This document shows, in pieces, positions 7,027 through 16,201 of a stretch of DNA of 27,690 bases. Origin of the DNA: CAZAKO01 sp964546145 (GTDB lineage Bacteria > Fidelibacterota > UBA2242); the NCBI GenBank assembly GCA_964546145.1, contig CAZJIU010000022.1, forward strand, positions 1 through 27,690. Reading direction: 5' to 3'. A program made the translations under genes and the position numbers. The notes under the pieces were generated by a model. It was not told the DNA's origin, did no database searches, and saw only the letters and a list, made by a program, of their open reading frames with translations. How positions within the stretch are numbered: the stretch's first letter is position 1; each line of letters starts with the position of its first letter.

Positions 7027-9066
7027 TTACTTTTTATCGGTTTTATTTTTCCAGTCAAGAGCTCCAACTGGACATTCTTCGATGCATTTTCCGCAATCAT
7101 GACAGCTCTCAGGCAGAGCTGCGCCAAAGGCTGTGTCCAGCTTGGTTGCAAATCCCCGATCCTTAAAGCCAATCAGGGAGAGGTTGACAATCTCTTGGCA
7201 AACTTTGATACAAATTCCACATTTGATACATTTATTCCGATCAAGGATGATTGTGGGATGGCGAGTATCGAAAGCGTAGCGTAATTTCTCACCCTGGATT
7301 GCTTCCGGGTGGGCATGATACTTTTCGGAATATTCCTTCAATTTACAATCGTTCTTAGCGGTACAGCTGCACTCAAAACAGCGTTCGGCCTCGGCGGCAA
7401 CCTCTTTTATGGTAAATGTTCGGGAAACTTCGTGAAAAGTTGATTTTCGTTCTTCCAACGGAATCAGATGTTGGAGCTGACGGTCGGATTTTCTCACCTC
7501 TCGCAGCGGGATAACATCTTCCGCCCGAAGAAATTGCCAGTGTCCCTTAGATACATTGATAGTGTAAGGTTCGCTGTATTTTTCATTTTTTAGATAAGCG
7601 ATGATGCCCAGAGCTGCCCGGCGTCCGCCGGCTACGGCTTCGACTACAGTTGCCGGACCGCTAACACAATCCCCGGCACTGAAAATTTTATCGGACATTT
7701 GGTAGTTATCCTGATCAACTTTAATATTACCCCACCGATTGCAGCTTAAACCTGCTTGTGCAGTCGTCTGTTGCCCGATAGCGGCAATGATAGTATCGGC
7801 GGTTACGTTGAATTCCGAACCGGCGATCGGTAGCGGACGGCGTCGTCCGGAAGCATCGGGTTCACCTAATTTCATTTTCAGACAGGTTAAGATTTTTTGA
7901 ACGTTTTTCTCAGTTAGTTGTGCCGGTGCAGTAAGGAATTCGAATTGGACACCTTCCTCGCGGGCTTCCTCGATTTCAATCCGTTCCGCGGGCATCTCTT
8001 TTTCGGTTCGTCGGTAAAAACAGTAGACTGCAGGACTTCCCAGACGGATTGCCGTTCGGGCACAGTCCATTGCGGTATTCCCACCGCCGATTATGATCGT
8101 TTTGCCCGGATTATTACCCGACCAGTTTTGTTGGGCAACCTTTCTTAACCAGTGGATTCCTTCCTCGGCAAACTCCTCGCCCTCTATTCGCAGAGCGGTG
8201 GATTTCCAGGCGCCAATGGTGATTGCCACGGCATCGTAATTTTCCTTTAAAAATTCCAGCGTAAGATTTCTGCCTAACTCCTGATCACACCGGATTTCGA
8301 TACCACCCATCTTGGCGAAATGAGCCAATTCCTGGTTGAGAATAGATTTTGGCAAGCGAAATTCCGGAATGCCATAGTGCAGCATACCGCCCGGTTGGAG
8401 CATTTTTTCATACAAATCGGAAGCGATGCCATTCAATCGCAGAAAGTAAGCAATTGCCAGGCCTGCCGGACCGGCACCAACAATCCCAACTTTTTTGCCT
8501 GATAATTCGGGTAAATCCTCGAGGTAGGTATCATAGAACAAATCGGCAGCCAGCCGCTTGACATCGTTGATCGCAACTGGTTTGTCGGTAATGTTGCGGC
8601 GACAGTCTTTTTCACAGAAGCGGGGACAAACACGCCCGATTGACATCGGCAGTGGAATCCGTTCCTTGATAATTTTCAAACCTTCCGGCAGGTCTTGATT
8701 GCGCCCGGCACGAACATATTCCTCGACCCTGGCATGAGCCGGGCAGGCCAGCGTACAGGGTGCTTCGCAATCGCCCGTATGTTCGGATAGTAGTAAATTG
8801 AGCGCGGTTTGACGCAGATCCCAGACTTCGGGTGATTCTGATTCCAGGATCATTCCGTCTTCTGCCAGAGCGGTACAGCTGGGGAGGAAGCGACTAGTTC
8901 GGACATCTTTTACTACACAAATGAAACATGAGGTGTTGTGGGAAACCGATTCATTATAGCACATCGTCGGGATTTCGATGCCATTTTCGCGGGCAATTGC
9001 GAGGATGGTCTTGCCACTTTCAGCCGTATATTTTTGATTGTCAATCGTTATTGAAATTTTAGCCAC
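7027..9066 (-). CDS. NfnB/GltD-like FAD-NAD(P)H oxidoreductase with extra iron-sulfur domains (StnC-like)
   Basis: Residue numbers count from the first possible GTG (9078). I prefer the GTG at 9066 (MAKISITID) because GGAGGT lies four bases before it and none precedes 9078. Domains in order: a [2Fe-2S] ferredoxin with Cys40, Cys51, Cys54, Cys68; a cysteine-rich linker HTGDCEAPCTLACP; a second Cys cluster CPRFCEKDC (151-159); an FAD fold VGIVGAGPAGLA; an NAD(P)H fold IIIGGGNTAMDCA; FAD-closing SAGDCVSGP; Cys567/570/572/578; and a C-terminal ferredoxin with two CxxCxxCxxxC sets (617-627, 659-669). This is the NADPH subunit of Nfn/GltD-type enzymes with NuoG-like ferredoxin added. With the two upstream genes it resembles the Sporomusa-type Nfn (Stn) transhydrogenase. 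It overlaps the nuoF-like gene by eight bases. Confidence 0.85.
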   Translation of the reverse strand: MAKISITIDNQKYTAESGKTILAIARENGIEIPTMCYNESVSHNTSCFICVVKDVRTSRFLPSCTALAEDGMILESESPEVWDLRQTALNLLLSEHTGDCEAPCTLACPAHARVEEYVRAGRNQDLPEGLKIIKERIPLPMSIGRVCPRFCEKDCRRNITDKPVAINDVKRLAADLFYDTYLEDLPELSGKKVGIVGAGPAGLAIAYFLRLNGIASDLYEKMLQPGGMLHYGIPEFRLPKSILNQELAHFAKMGGIEIRCDQELGRNLTLEFLKENYDAVAITIGAWKSTALRIEGEEFAEEGIHWLRKVAQQNWSGNNPGKTIIIGGGNTAMDCARTAIRLGSPAVYCFYRRTEKEMPAERIEIEEAREEGVQFEFLTAPAQLTEKNVQKILTCLKMKLGEPDASGRRRPLPIAGSEFNVTADTIIAAIGQQTTAQAGLSCNRWGNIKVDQDNYQMSDKIFSAGDCVSGPATVVEAVAGGRRAALGIIAYLKNEKYSEPYTINVSKGHWQFLRAEDVIPLREVRKSDRQLQHLIPLEERKSTFHEVSRTFTIKEVAAEAERCFECSCTAKNDCKLKEYSEKYHAHPEAIQGEKLRYAFDTRHPTIILDRNKCIKCGICIKVCQEIVNLSLIGFKDRGFATKLDTAFGAALPESCHDCGKCIEECPVGALDWKNKTDKK

Positions 9067-10771
9067 GGACACCTCCACCGTGAATCCGTGTAATTACCTT
9101 TTTCGGACATACTTCTACACAGCTATTGCAGCGGGTACAGATTTCGTTATCAATTACATAATCATCACTTATGGCATTGACCGGGCAAGTTTTAATGCAC
9201 AGCCCGCATTCAATACATTTTTCCTGGTCTAAATAGATTTCCACCAGTGCATTACAAACAAGTGCCTGACATTGCTTTTTGACTATATGATTTTCGTATT
9301 CGGTTCGAAAATAACGAAGGGTGGTCAGGATCGGATTAGGAGCCGACTGTCCCAAGCCACATAACGAAGCTTTGGTTGTTTTTTGCCCTAAGTCCTCAAG
9401 AAAATTTAGATCATCCAGCTCCCCTTGCCCGCGAATAATTTTCTCGATTCTTTCCAGCATCCGCTTGGTGCCAATGCGACAGAAAGTACATTTGCCGCAG
9501 CTCTCGCGGGTAGTAAAATCCAGAAAATAGCGGGCGGTTTCGACCATACAGCGATCTTGTCCGATGACAATCAATCCGCCTGAACCCATGATTGCGCCCA
9601 GCGATTTCAAGGAGTCATAATCAATCTGTACATCGAAAAATTCTGCTGGAATACAGCCGCCGCTTGGTCCGCCGATCTGAACTGCTTTGACCTGTTCTTT
9701 TTCAGCTCCTCCAATCTGATAAACTATCTCACCTAAAGTAATTCCCATCGGGACTTCCACCAGTCCAGTGTATTTGAGATCACCGGCGAGAGCGAAGATT
9801 TTTGTGCCTTTGCTTTTGGGTGTACCAATCCGGGCAAATTCCCGACCGCCTTCATTGATGATGATTGGAATATTGGCAAAAGTCTCCACATTGTTGATCA
9901 TCGTCGGCAGACCCTTGTAACCGTAATCGGTAGGGTAGGGCGGTCGGAAACGAGGTGTACCGCGTTTGCCTTCCAGCGAATGGATCATCGCCGTTTCTTC
10001 ACCGCAGACGAAAGCCCCTGCACCCTCTTTTATTTTAATGCTGATTTCGTAGCCATTAAGATTATTGAGTTTTCTTGCGATAATTTGACTAATCGCTTTT
10101 TTCAAATGCCGCACTGCCAGTGGATACTCGGCTCGACAGTAAATCAGGAGCTGAGTGGCTCCGGTCGCATAGGCGGCAATCAGCATACCTTCGAGAATCT
10201 GATGGGGAATTGATTCCATCAGCGAGCGATCCATGAAGGCACCAGGATCACCTTCATCGGCATTGCAGATAATGACTTTTTCCTTGACCGACTTTGAGTG
10301 GAGCAGTTCCCATTTTGTACCGGTACTAAATCCAGCACCACCACGACCACGGAGACCGGATTGCTTGACCTCTTTGATAATATCGGTTGCCGACATGGAC
10401 AGCGCCTTACTAAGCGCCTGGTAACCGCCCTGAGCCAGGTACTCATCAATTGAAACAGGATTGATTCTGCCCATCAATTTGGTGACTTTGACTAATTCGT
10501 ATTTGCTCCGTTCTTCCGGAAAAATAAGACGGGAATATTCATGGAGGTTAATGACTTTTTCCAGAAATGCCGTTGTTGGTTGCGCTTTTTGATAAAAGAC
10601 TGAGCCCTTCTCCGTTTCGACTTCGATGATTGGTTCGGCATAGCAATGCCCGATACACCCTACGCCGACAACTTCAACCTGCTGGACGTTGTTTTTGAAA
10701 AAATCAAAAACCTCACCGGCGCCGGCTGCCAGTCCGCAACTTCCAATACCAATTTTTAACCGTTTAATCAT
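9059..10771 (-). CDS. NuoF/HydB-like NADH-binding flavoprotein subunit (StnB-like)
   Basis: The protein has 570 residues. The N-terminal 80 form a thioredoxin-like ferredoxin region in which I see only Cys12, Cys39 and Cys43, so its cluster is doubtful. Then come the FMN/NADH loops GLRGRGGAGFSTGTKW (139-154) and CNADEGDPGAFMDR (169-182), the block GAFVCGEETAMIHSLEGKRG, an SLBB region, and the N3-type [4Fe-4S] ligands Cys425, Cys428, Cys431 and Cys471. The tail adds a ferredoxin with two CxxCxxCxxxC sets (519-529, 545-555), as in HydB, HndC and bifurcating relatives but not in E. coli NuoF. It should oxidise or reduce NADH on FMN. Its ATG overlaps the end of the NuoE-like gene by eight bases. 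Confidence 0.88.
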   Translation of the reverse strand: MIKRLKIGIGSCGLAAGAGEVFDFFKNNVQQVEVVGVGCIGHCYAEPIIEVETEKGSVFYQKAQPTTAFLEKVINLHEYSRLIFPEERSKYELVKVTKLMGRINPVSIDEYLAQGGYQALSKALSMSATDIIKEVKQSGLRGRGGAGFSTGTKWELLHSKSVKEKVIICNADEGDPGAFMDRSLMESIPHQILEGMLIAAYATGATQLLIYCRAEYPLAVRHLKKAISQIIARKLNNLNGYEISIKIKEGAGAFVCGEETAMIHSLEGKRGTPRFRPPYPTDYGYKGLPTMINNVETFANIPIIINEGGREFARIGTPKSKGTKIFALAGDLKYTGLVEVPMGITLGEIVYQIGGAEKEQVKAVQIGGPSGGCIPAEFFDVQIDYDSLKSLGAIMGSGGLIVIGQDRCMVETARYFLDFTTRESCGKCTFCRIGTKRMLERIEKIIRGQGELDDLNFLEDLGQKTTKASLCGLGQSAPNPILTTLRYFRTEYENHIVKKQCQALVCNALVEIYLDQEKCIECGLCIKTCPVNAISDDYVIDNEICTRCNSCVEVCPKKVITRIHGGGVRG

Positions 10772-11246
10772 TTGAATCCGAGCTGCCAGACCTGGCTGGT
10801 TGTTGATATGTTTTAAGTACTTTCATCAGCTTCTTGCGATTAAGGTTGCCAAAAATTTTGCCATTGATATTAATTACCGGCGCTAAACTGCAGCAGCCTA
10901 AACAGGCGACAGTTTTTAGGGTAAATAGACCCTGCGAATCGGTTTCGCCATGATGAATATTTAACTCATCGGCAATCCAGGTTGCAATTAATTTTGAGCC
11001 TTTGATATGACAGGCAGTCCCATCGCAAATCGAGATTATATATTTACCGGGTCTGGTGCGTCTGAATTGAGTGTAAAAAGAAAGCACGCCTTCGACCTCA
11101 ACCGGCGGAATGGCGAAATACTCGGCGATCCCCCGAATGTTCTGATCGGAAAGATAACCTTCCTCTTCCTGAACAAGCTGCAAAGCTCGAATTAAGTTGC
11201 TTCGGTCTTTATCTAATTGGGCTAATACAGGTTTAATTGTAGACAA
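10764..11246 (-). CDS. NuoE/HydC-like thioredoxin-fold [2Fe-2S] subunit (StnA-like)
   Basis: The protein has 160 residues, typical of NuoE and HydC. The four cluster ligands are Cys74 and Cys79 (CDGTAC), and Cys115 and Cys119 (CLGCC). The helical N-terminus LSFYTQFRRTRPGKY matches the family. It begins with TTG, chosen because AAGGA lies six bases upstream and no ATG is near. It is first in a three-gene operon with overlapping junctions, and passes electrons between the flavoprotein partners. No hydrogenase catalytic subunit is present, which argues against a HydABC hydrogenase and for a transhydrogenase or another NAD-linked oxidoreductase. Confidence 0.9.
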   Translation of the reverse strand: MSTIKPVLAQLDKDRSNLIRALQLVQEEEGYLSDQNIRGIAEYFAIPPVEVEGVLSFYTQFRRTRPGKYIISICDGTACHIKGSKLIATWIADELNIHHGETDSQGLFTLKTVACLGCCSLAPVININGKIFGNLNRKKLMKVLKTYQQPARSGSSDSND

Positions 11247-11642
11247 ATAATTCCTTAATCTGACATTACATTGGGATTAAATTAAGTTTTTAGTATTTGG
11301 TTCCGGGAACGGATTAGTTCTTTTGTCAATGAAATTGCCAAAATTTAAGGTTCATTTCAGCCATTTGAAACTGGAAATATTTACTTCTTGTTAAATCGGT
11401 ATATTTCAATTTTTAAAAATACAATTGTTGATTTCTTATTATTTGGAAAAAAGCAGGCTTAGATTGCAAGAAAAGATATTAGCTTTGATTCGCGATAGAA
11501 AAATTAGTTTGCTTATCAGAGAGATTTGTGGTATTGGTTGAAAACCTTGAGCAGGATGTTTGTACATGGTACTTTTTTTGCAAAATAGGAGGATGTATTT
11601 CGAGTGCCATGAAATCGTTAAGATAATAGAGTAGGAGAATAT
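11247..11642. other. Divergent intergenic region between the flavoprotein operon and gdhA
   Basis: This is about 396 bp of AT-rich sequence that should hold promoters for both directions. A TTGACA (minus strand, near 11328) has no matching -10 box, and TTGAAA at 11538 has only a weak TGTACA 17 bases on. AGGAGG at 11588-11593 is too close to the ATG behind it and opens no long frame. No RNA gene is evident. The shared region would allow co-regulation of the transhydrogenase and gdhA. Confidence 0.4.
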
Positions 11643-12986
11643 ATGCAGTATGCCTCGGTAGATCAGTTTATGCAGTTGGTGATTGCCAAGAATCCGGGTG
11701 AACAGGAATTTCATCAGGCAGTCAAAGAAGTGGTTGAATTTCTCTGGGATTTTTTACGGGAAAATCCGGTTTATAGCCATTATAAAATCCTGGAGCGGCT
11801 GGTAGAACCTGAACGGGTAATTATGTTCCGTGTTCCCTGGCGGGATGATCGGGGTGAGATCCAGGTTAATCGCGGGTATCGGATTGAATTCAATTCGGCA
11901 ATTGGGCCATATAAGGGCGGTCTGCGATTTCACCCTTCAGTAAACCTCAGTATTCTCAAGTTTCTTGGTTTCGAGCAGATTTTCAAAAACAGTCTGACCA
12001 CCCTGCCGATGGGTGGTGCCAAAGGAGGATCGGATTTCAATCCCAAAGGCAAGTCCGAGAATGAAATAATGAGTTTTTGTCAATCCTTTATGAGCGAGCT
12101 TTTCCGGTATATCGGTCCCAATATTGATGTTCCTGCGGGTGATATTGGAGTTGGCGCTCGTGAAATCGGTTATCTATTCGGTCAGTATAAGCGATTGCGA
12201 AATGAGTTTAGTGGGGTGTTGACCGGCAAGGGTCTCAATTGGGGTGGTAGTTTAATTAGACCCGAAGCTACCGGCTACGGCTGTGTCTATTTTGCCCAGG
12301 AAATGCTGGCTACCCGCAATGAAACTATCAAGGGCAAACGAGTGGCAATTTCCGGCTTTGGCAATGTAGCCTGGGGTGCTGCGCTAAAAGTGACCGAACT
12401 TGGCGGCAAAGTCGTGACTTTATCCGGCCCTGATGGATATGTTTATGATCCGAGCGGAATAAGGGGAGAAAAGATCGCCTATATGCTGGAGCTGCGTGCC
12501 AGTAATAACGATGTTGTTGCCCCTTATGCCGAGCAGTATCCTGAAGCTGAGTTTATTCCGGGAAAACGACCCTGGAAAGTTGAGGTTGATATTGCTTTGC
12601 CCTGTGCGACTCAGAATGAGTTAGATGAAACCGACGCTGAAAATTTGGTCCGGAATAAATGCATCTGCATTTGTGAAGGTGCCAACATGCCCTGTACACC
12701 TGAAGCGATCTCGGTCTTCCAGAAAAATAAATTACTTTATGCACCAGGTAAAGCTGCTAATGCCGGTGGGGTAGCCGTCTCCGGACTCGAAATGGCCCAA
12801 AATAGTATGCGCATTGGCTGGAACCGTGAAGAGGTTGATAATAGACTGCACCAGATAATGAAAAATATTCATCAGACTTGTGTTAAATACGGTCGTGAAG
12901 GTGACTATATCAATTATGTTAAAGGGGCAAATATCGGCGGTTTTATCAAAGTAGCCGAGGCGATGATTGATCAGGGCTGTGTCTAA
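11643..12986 (+). CDS. gdhA: Glutamate dehydrogenase, hexameric, probably NADP-dependent
   Basis: The protein has 447 residues, the length of the E. coli GdhA family. It interconverts 2-oxoglutarate plus ammonium and glutamate. Conserved sites are seen: GPYKGGLRFHP with Lys91, PMGGAKGG with catalytic Lys127, PAGDIGVG with catalytic Asp167, and the dinucleotide fold VAISGFGNVAWGAA (234-247). The second strand of that fold ends VVTLSGPDGYV, with no acidic residue at the ribose position, consistent with NADP or dual specificity. An AGGAG lies six bases before the ATG. It diverges from the transhydrogenase operon and its stop overlaps that of the convergent PPDK_N gene. The biosynthetic, ammonium-assimilating direction is likely but inferred. 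Confidence 0.93.
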   Translation: MQYASVDQFMQLVIAKNPGEQEFHQAVKEVVEFLWDFLRENPVYSHYKILERLVEPERVIMFRVPWRDDRGEIQVNRGYRIEFNSAIGPYKGGLRFHPSVNLSILKFLGFEQIFKNSLTTLPMGGAKGGSDFNPKGKSENEIMSFCQSFMSELFRYIGPNIDVPAGDIGVGAREIGYLFGQYKRLRNEFSGVLTGKGLNWGGSLIRPEATGYGCVYFAQEMLATRNETIKGKRVAISGFGNVAWGAALKVTELGGKVVTLSGPDGYVYDPSGIRGEKIAYMLELRASNNDVVAPYAEQYPEAEFIPGKRPWKVEVDIALPCATQNELDETDAENLVRNKCICICEGANMPCTPEAISVFQKNKLLYAPGKAANAGGVAVSGLEMAQNSMRIGWNREEVDNRLHQIMKNIHQTCVKYGREGDYINYVKGANIGGFIKVAEAMIDQGCV

Positions 12987-15900
12987 TATTCCTGACTGAT
13001 TGAATTCGAACCAGATTTTCCACTCTTATAGATCGCGGCAATCCCGTGCTTACCATCCATTTTAACTAAAAGTTCCTGTTTAGTGCGGATGTGGGTGACA
13101 TAATGAGTATTTTCGATAATTGGCTGAGCGGTCAACCAATCCCAGTCTATAAAATCGGTGTTCGAATTATGAGATACCATGAAGTATCCGATCTGAGTCG
13201 CAATGATATTATGAAAGAAGTGGGTTCCCTGAGAGGGATCAATATTGAAATCCGGAGTACCTACTTCGATAATTACTTTCGCATTGTTGATTTGGAAAAA
13301 GCGAACGGGGATTCCTAAAAAACGGTCCTGCGAACCCCAGCGCCCGGGTCCGATGAGAATATAATTGGTGTTTTTCTTTTTCAGCTTTTCATTGAAATAG
13401 GCGATTTCACCAGCAATTTTGACAGTATCAGTCTTATTGAAGGTGGTCAAATCAGTATAAATAATATCCCTGATTTCAGTGATGATGCCATTCCCCATTC
13501 CTTTTTCGGTATAAAGGAAGAATTTGTTTTTATGATCCTGTTCGATAGTTAAATCTATGTTTTTCTGCCCGACTGCCAGGGGTCGAATTTGCAGGATATA
13601 GAAGGTTGGGAAAATATTCTGATCCGGCACATGCGCTAAATTAACGGCAAATTCGACCTCTACCGGCATTCCCATTGCCTTCTCCCCGATGTCTAATAAT
13701 TCGACAATAATTTTAGCTAGGGGAAAAGTGTTGTATTTTAAAACGTTGGCAAAGTTGGCAATGCGGATTCCTGAATGATGCAGCCCGGAGTATAGCCGAT
13801 TTTCGTTATGATCCCAGACGCTGAAAATATCTATTAATGAAGCATTCGAGTTCAATTCCTGGATGTTGATTTTCCTTAAAGTGGCATCTACGCCTTGCAG
13901 TAAATCAAAATCTTGATGATTCAAAGCGATGGTATACAGGTCCTTTTGAGAGGTGTTGAGCAGATTGTCTTGCTGCATCAGCTCTATCTGGGGATATTTA
14001 GGACAAAAGCGGAAATGTTTTTCTCCTTCGACGACAGCTTTGCCTAATCCGATCGCAATTGAGGCAATTCCATCTTCATTATTAAGATTGGCGATAGGAT
14101 AAAAATTGTAAGACTGGCAGATACCGGAGATATGCGGGAGAAAGTTAGCATTAAATTGCGAACCGACGAGTTGCTGAATAATTACTGCCATTTTCTCTTC
14201 TTCCAATTGATGATTCAGACCCTCGATATAAGTGCGGGCGCCTTTGAGGAAAACCGAAGCAAAGACTAACTTTATTGCAGATAATAACTGTGTCAAACGT
14301 ACCCGGGGATCGGGGTGATTATTAGGAAGCATATAAGTGCGGTAAATACCGGCGAATGGTTCGGAAAAGGAATCCTCCAGCAATCCGGATGAACGCACGG
14401 CTAAAGGATAAGTTATATTATCAATGAACACCTGGAGGCGTTCGGTTAGTTCTTTGTTTAAATTTCCGGTAATAAAGATGTGTTCAATTTCAGCATCAGA
14501 CAGTGATTCGGAAAAGCGCTCATTGATTTTATTAAAGCGAGTAAAATCGTCAAATTCGTTGGTACCAATAATCAGGGTGCTGGGGATGGTAATGTTCACA
14601 TCGGGGAATCGTTTTTGAAATTCCATACTGACTAAGAGGGTGTTTAGAAATGCCAATCCGCGACCTTTTCCGCCCAAAGAACCCTCGGTAAGCCGAATAA
14701 TTCCGGAAGGATCTGACAGACTAGATGGGTGGAAGTTGATGATTTTGCCCAGGGTGCGATTTTTACGAACATGATGCAGGAGATTTTCGAGATGCTGGCG
14801 CATATTTTCGGTACTCCCAAAGTCCTGTAGCGTCAGTAATCGCAATGATTTTGCGGTTTGGGTTTCACCGCGAGCCATTAACCAGGCGGAAAAGTGGTTG
14901 CGTTTGCTATGATAGATGAGTGATTCGCTGGGAATATCTTTTAATTTCTCTTCGAATTCGGCTAATGTTCTGGCGCGGGCAATTTCTTTGCCTGATTCAT
15001 CACGGAAAATAAAATCTCCAAAACCCAAATTGGTTAGCATGAACTGGCGGAATTGCTGCAGCAGATTTTTCGAATATTTGTCAATGAAGATCGTATTGAT
15101 TTTGTCGGCTTCGGTACGGTTAGCCGAGTCCGCGGACATCAAAATTGTTGGGATATCGTAGATATTTTCCTTAACCTTGGAAATCAGCTTAATCCCAGCC
15201 TGGGGATCAATTTTACGCTTGCGTTCGAAGGCAATGTCGGAAATGACGGCGATAATATACTCGTTATATTGATCATATATATCCAGAGCCTTTTCATAAT
15301 CATGGGCTAAGATCACCTTTGGTCGGGCGCGCATTCGCAGACGCTTGTTGATGTCATTTAATTCTTCCCTGATCAATATTTGAGTCTGTTTGACGATCTC
15401 CTCATACAGCAAGGGCAGAAGCAGGGAATAGTAGGGAATCGAATCCTCAACTAAAAGGATCACTCTGACCAGACCGTGTTTGGTGTCATAATCCAGATTT
15501 CGCTTGTCTTCAATGGATTTGACCATTGCCAGAAATATTTTAGAATCGCCATTCCAGAGGAAAATATCATCGAAATACTGTAACATCTCTTTATAATTTT
15601 TCAGCAGATTCAGGTCTGAGTGTGTGTTCAAAAGGAGTAGAATTGGTAGTGCAGGATACTTCTGCTTGATTTTTTTGGCTGTTTCGAAAGCAGTGAATTT
15701 TCCTAGGTGGAGCATCGAAATTACTAGATCGAATTCTTTGGTCTGGAGTAATTTTAGGGCTTCCTCACCACTAGGAACGCTGGTGATCATCGGTGCAGTA
15801 CTTAAGTTTAACTGCCGATATTCGCCATAAATCTGTTCCGATAATCGTCCATCCTGTTCTAAAATGTAAGCATCATAAAAGGTGGCAATTAACAGAATTT

Positions 15901-15988
15901 CTTTCACTTTGTTTTTCATCAGATAGTGAAAGCAATCTTCGCCGTATTTGAATTTGTTATAATAATTGATCAGGTCGTTGGTTTCCAT
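12983..15988 (-). CDS. Receiver-domain protein fused to a PEP-synthase/PPDK N-terminal ATP-grasp domain
   Basis: I chose the ATG at 15988 (1001 residues) over an upstream TTG at 16012 that lacks a ribosome binding site. Residues about 30-160 are receiver-like, but the phospho-acceptor position reads VISM instead of Asp, so this is a pseudo-receiver. Residues 174-317 form a second receiver with a complete set: Glu181-Asp182, Asp251 in VISD, Ser285 in LMSAD, Lys304 in IDKYS. From about 425 a PPDK_N domain follows with EGSLGGKGRGLAFLN and PLAVRSSGLLEDSFS. I see neither the swivelling phosphohistidine domain nor the PEP-binding barrel, so it cannot be a full PEP synthase. A phosphorylation-controlled ATP-grasp enzyme of unknown substrate is the best reading. 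Its stop overlaps the gdhA stop. Confidence 0.82.
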   Translation of the reverse strand: METNDLINYYNKFKYGEDCFHYLMKNKVKEILLIATFYDAYILEQDGRLSEQIYGEYRQLNLSTAPMITSVPSGEEALKLLQTKEFDLVISMLHLGKFTAFETAKKIKQKYPALPILLLLNTHSDLNLLKNYKEMLQYFDDIFLWNGDSKIFLAMVKSIEDKRNLDYDTKHGLVRVILLVEDSIPYYSLLLPLLYEEIVKQTQILIREELNDINKRLRMRARPKVILAHDYEKALDIYDQYNEYIIAVISDIAFERKRKIDPQAGIKLISKVKENIYDIPTILMSADSANRTEADKINTIFIDKYSKNLLQQFRQFMLTNLGFGDFIFRDESGKEIARARTLAEFEEKLKDIPSESLIYHSKRNHFSAWLMARGETQTAKSLRLLTLQDFGSTENMRQHLENLLHHVRKNRTLGKIINFHPSSLSDPSGIIRLTEGSLGGKGRGLAFLNTLLVSMEFQKRFPDVNITIPSTLIIGTNEFDDFTRFNKINERFSESLSDAEIEHIFITGNLNKELTERLQVFIDNITYPLAVRSSGLLEDSFSEPFAGIYRTYMLPNNHPDPRVRLTQLLSAIKLVFASVFLKGARTYIEGLNHQLEEEKMAVIIQQLVGSQFNANFLPHISGICQSYNFYPIANLNNEDGIASIAIGLGKAVVEGEKHFRFCPKYPQIELMQQDNLLNTSQKDLYTIALNHQDFDLLQGVDATLRKINIQELNSNASLIDIFSVWDHNENRLYSGLHHSGIRIANFANVLKYNTFPLAKIIVELLDIGEKAMGMPVEVEFAVNLAHVPDQNIFPTFYILQIRPLAVGQKNIDLTIEQDHKNKFFLYTEKGMGNGIITEIRDIIYTDLTTFNKTDTVKIAGEIAYFNEKLKKKNTNYILIGPGRWGSQDRFLGIPVRFFQINNAKVIIEVGTPDFNIDPSQGTHFFHNIIATQIGYFMVSHNSNTDFIDWDWLTAQPIIENTHYVTHIRTKQELLVKMDGKHGIAAIYKSGKSGSNSISQEY

Positions 15989-16070
15989 TTCGTTTCCGGC
16001 TATCCTGATCAAATTTAGCGGAATATTGATTAAATGAGAAGTAGTTAGTTAATCTTTGCGAAGGTAGAAA

Positions 16071-16084
16071 CACGGCGCGCCGTG
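16071..16084. repeat. Perfect GC-rich 14-bp palindrome
   Basis: CACGGCGCGCCGTG reads the same on both strands, in an otherwise AT-rich 189-bp spacer (16013-16201) between two minus-strand genes. GTAG stands just left of it (three bases away) and CTAC just right. Such palindromes flanked by GTAG/CTAC are often dispersed repeats in environmental genomes. A regulator site is the alternative. Nothing else is seen in this spacer. Confidence 0.6.
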
Positions 16085-16201
16085 CTACTACTCCTTGTCT
16101 GCATTAGCCTAGCAATAAGATATGGATAAAATATTTTTTTAGGGGGAATGTTTATTAGAATATTTTGTGTTTCAGGTAAGAAGCGAGGGAGATTGGATCG
16201 C

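Noticed and set aside
11320..11345. Possible sigma54 -24/-12 promoter (TTGGCA, later TTGA, on the minus strand)
   Set aside because: The -12 element lacks the essential GC (reads TTGA), so it does not meet the consensus.
12983..15988. Full phosphoenolpyruvate synthase
   Set aside because: Only the N-terminal ATP-grasp domain motifs are visible. The phosphohistidine and PEP-binding domains were not found.
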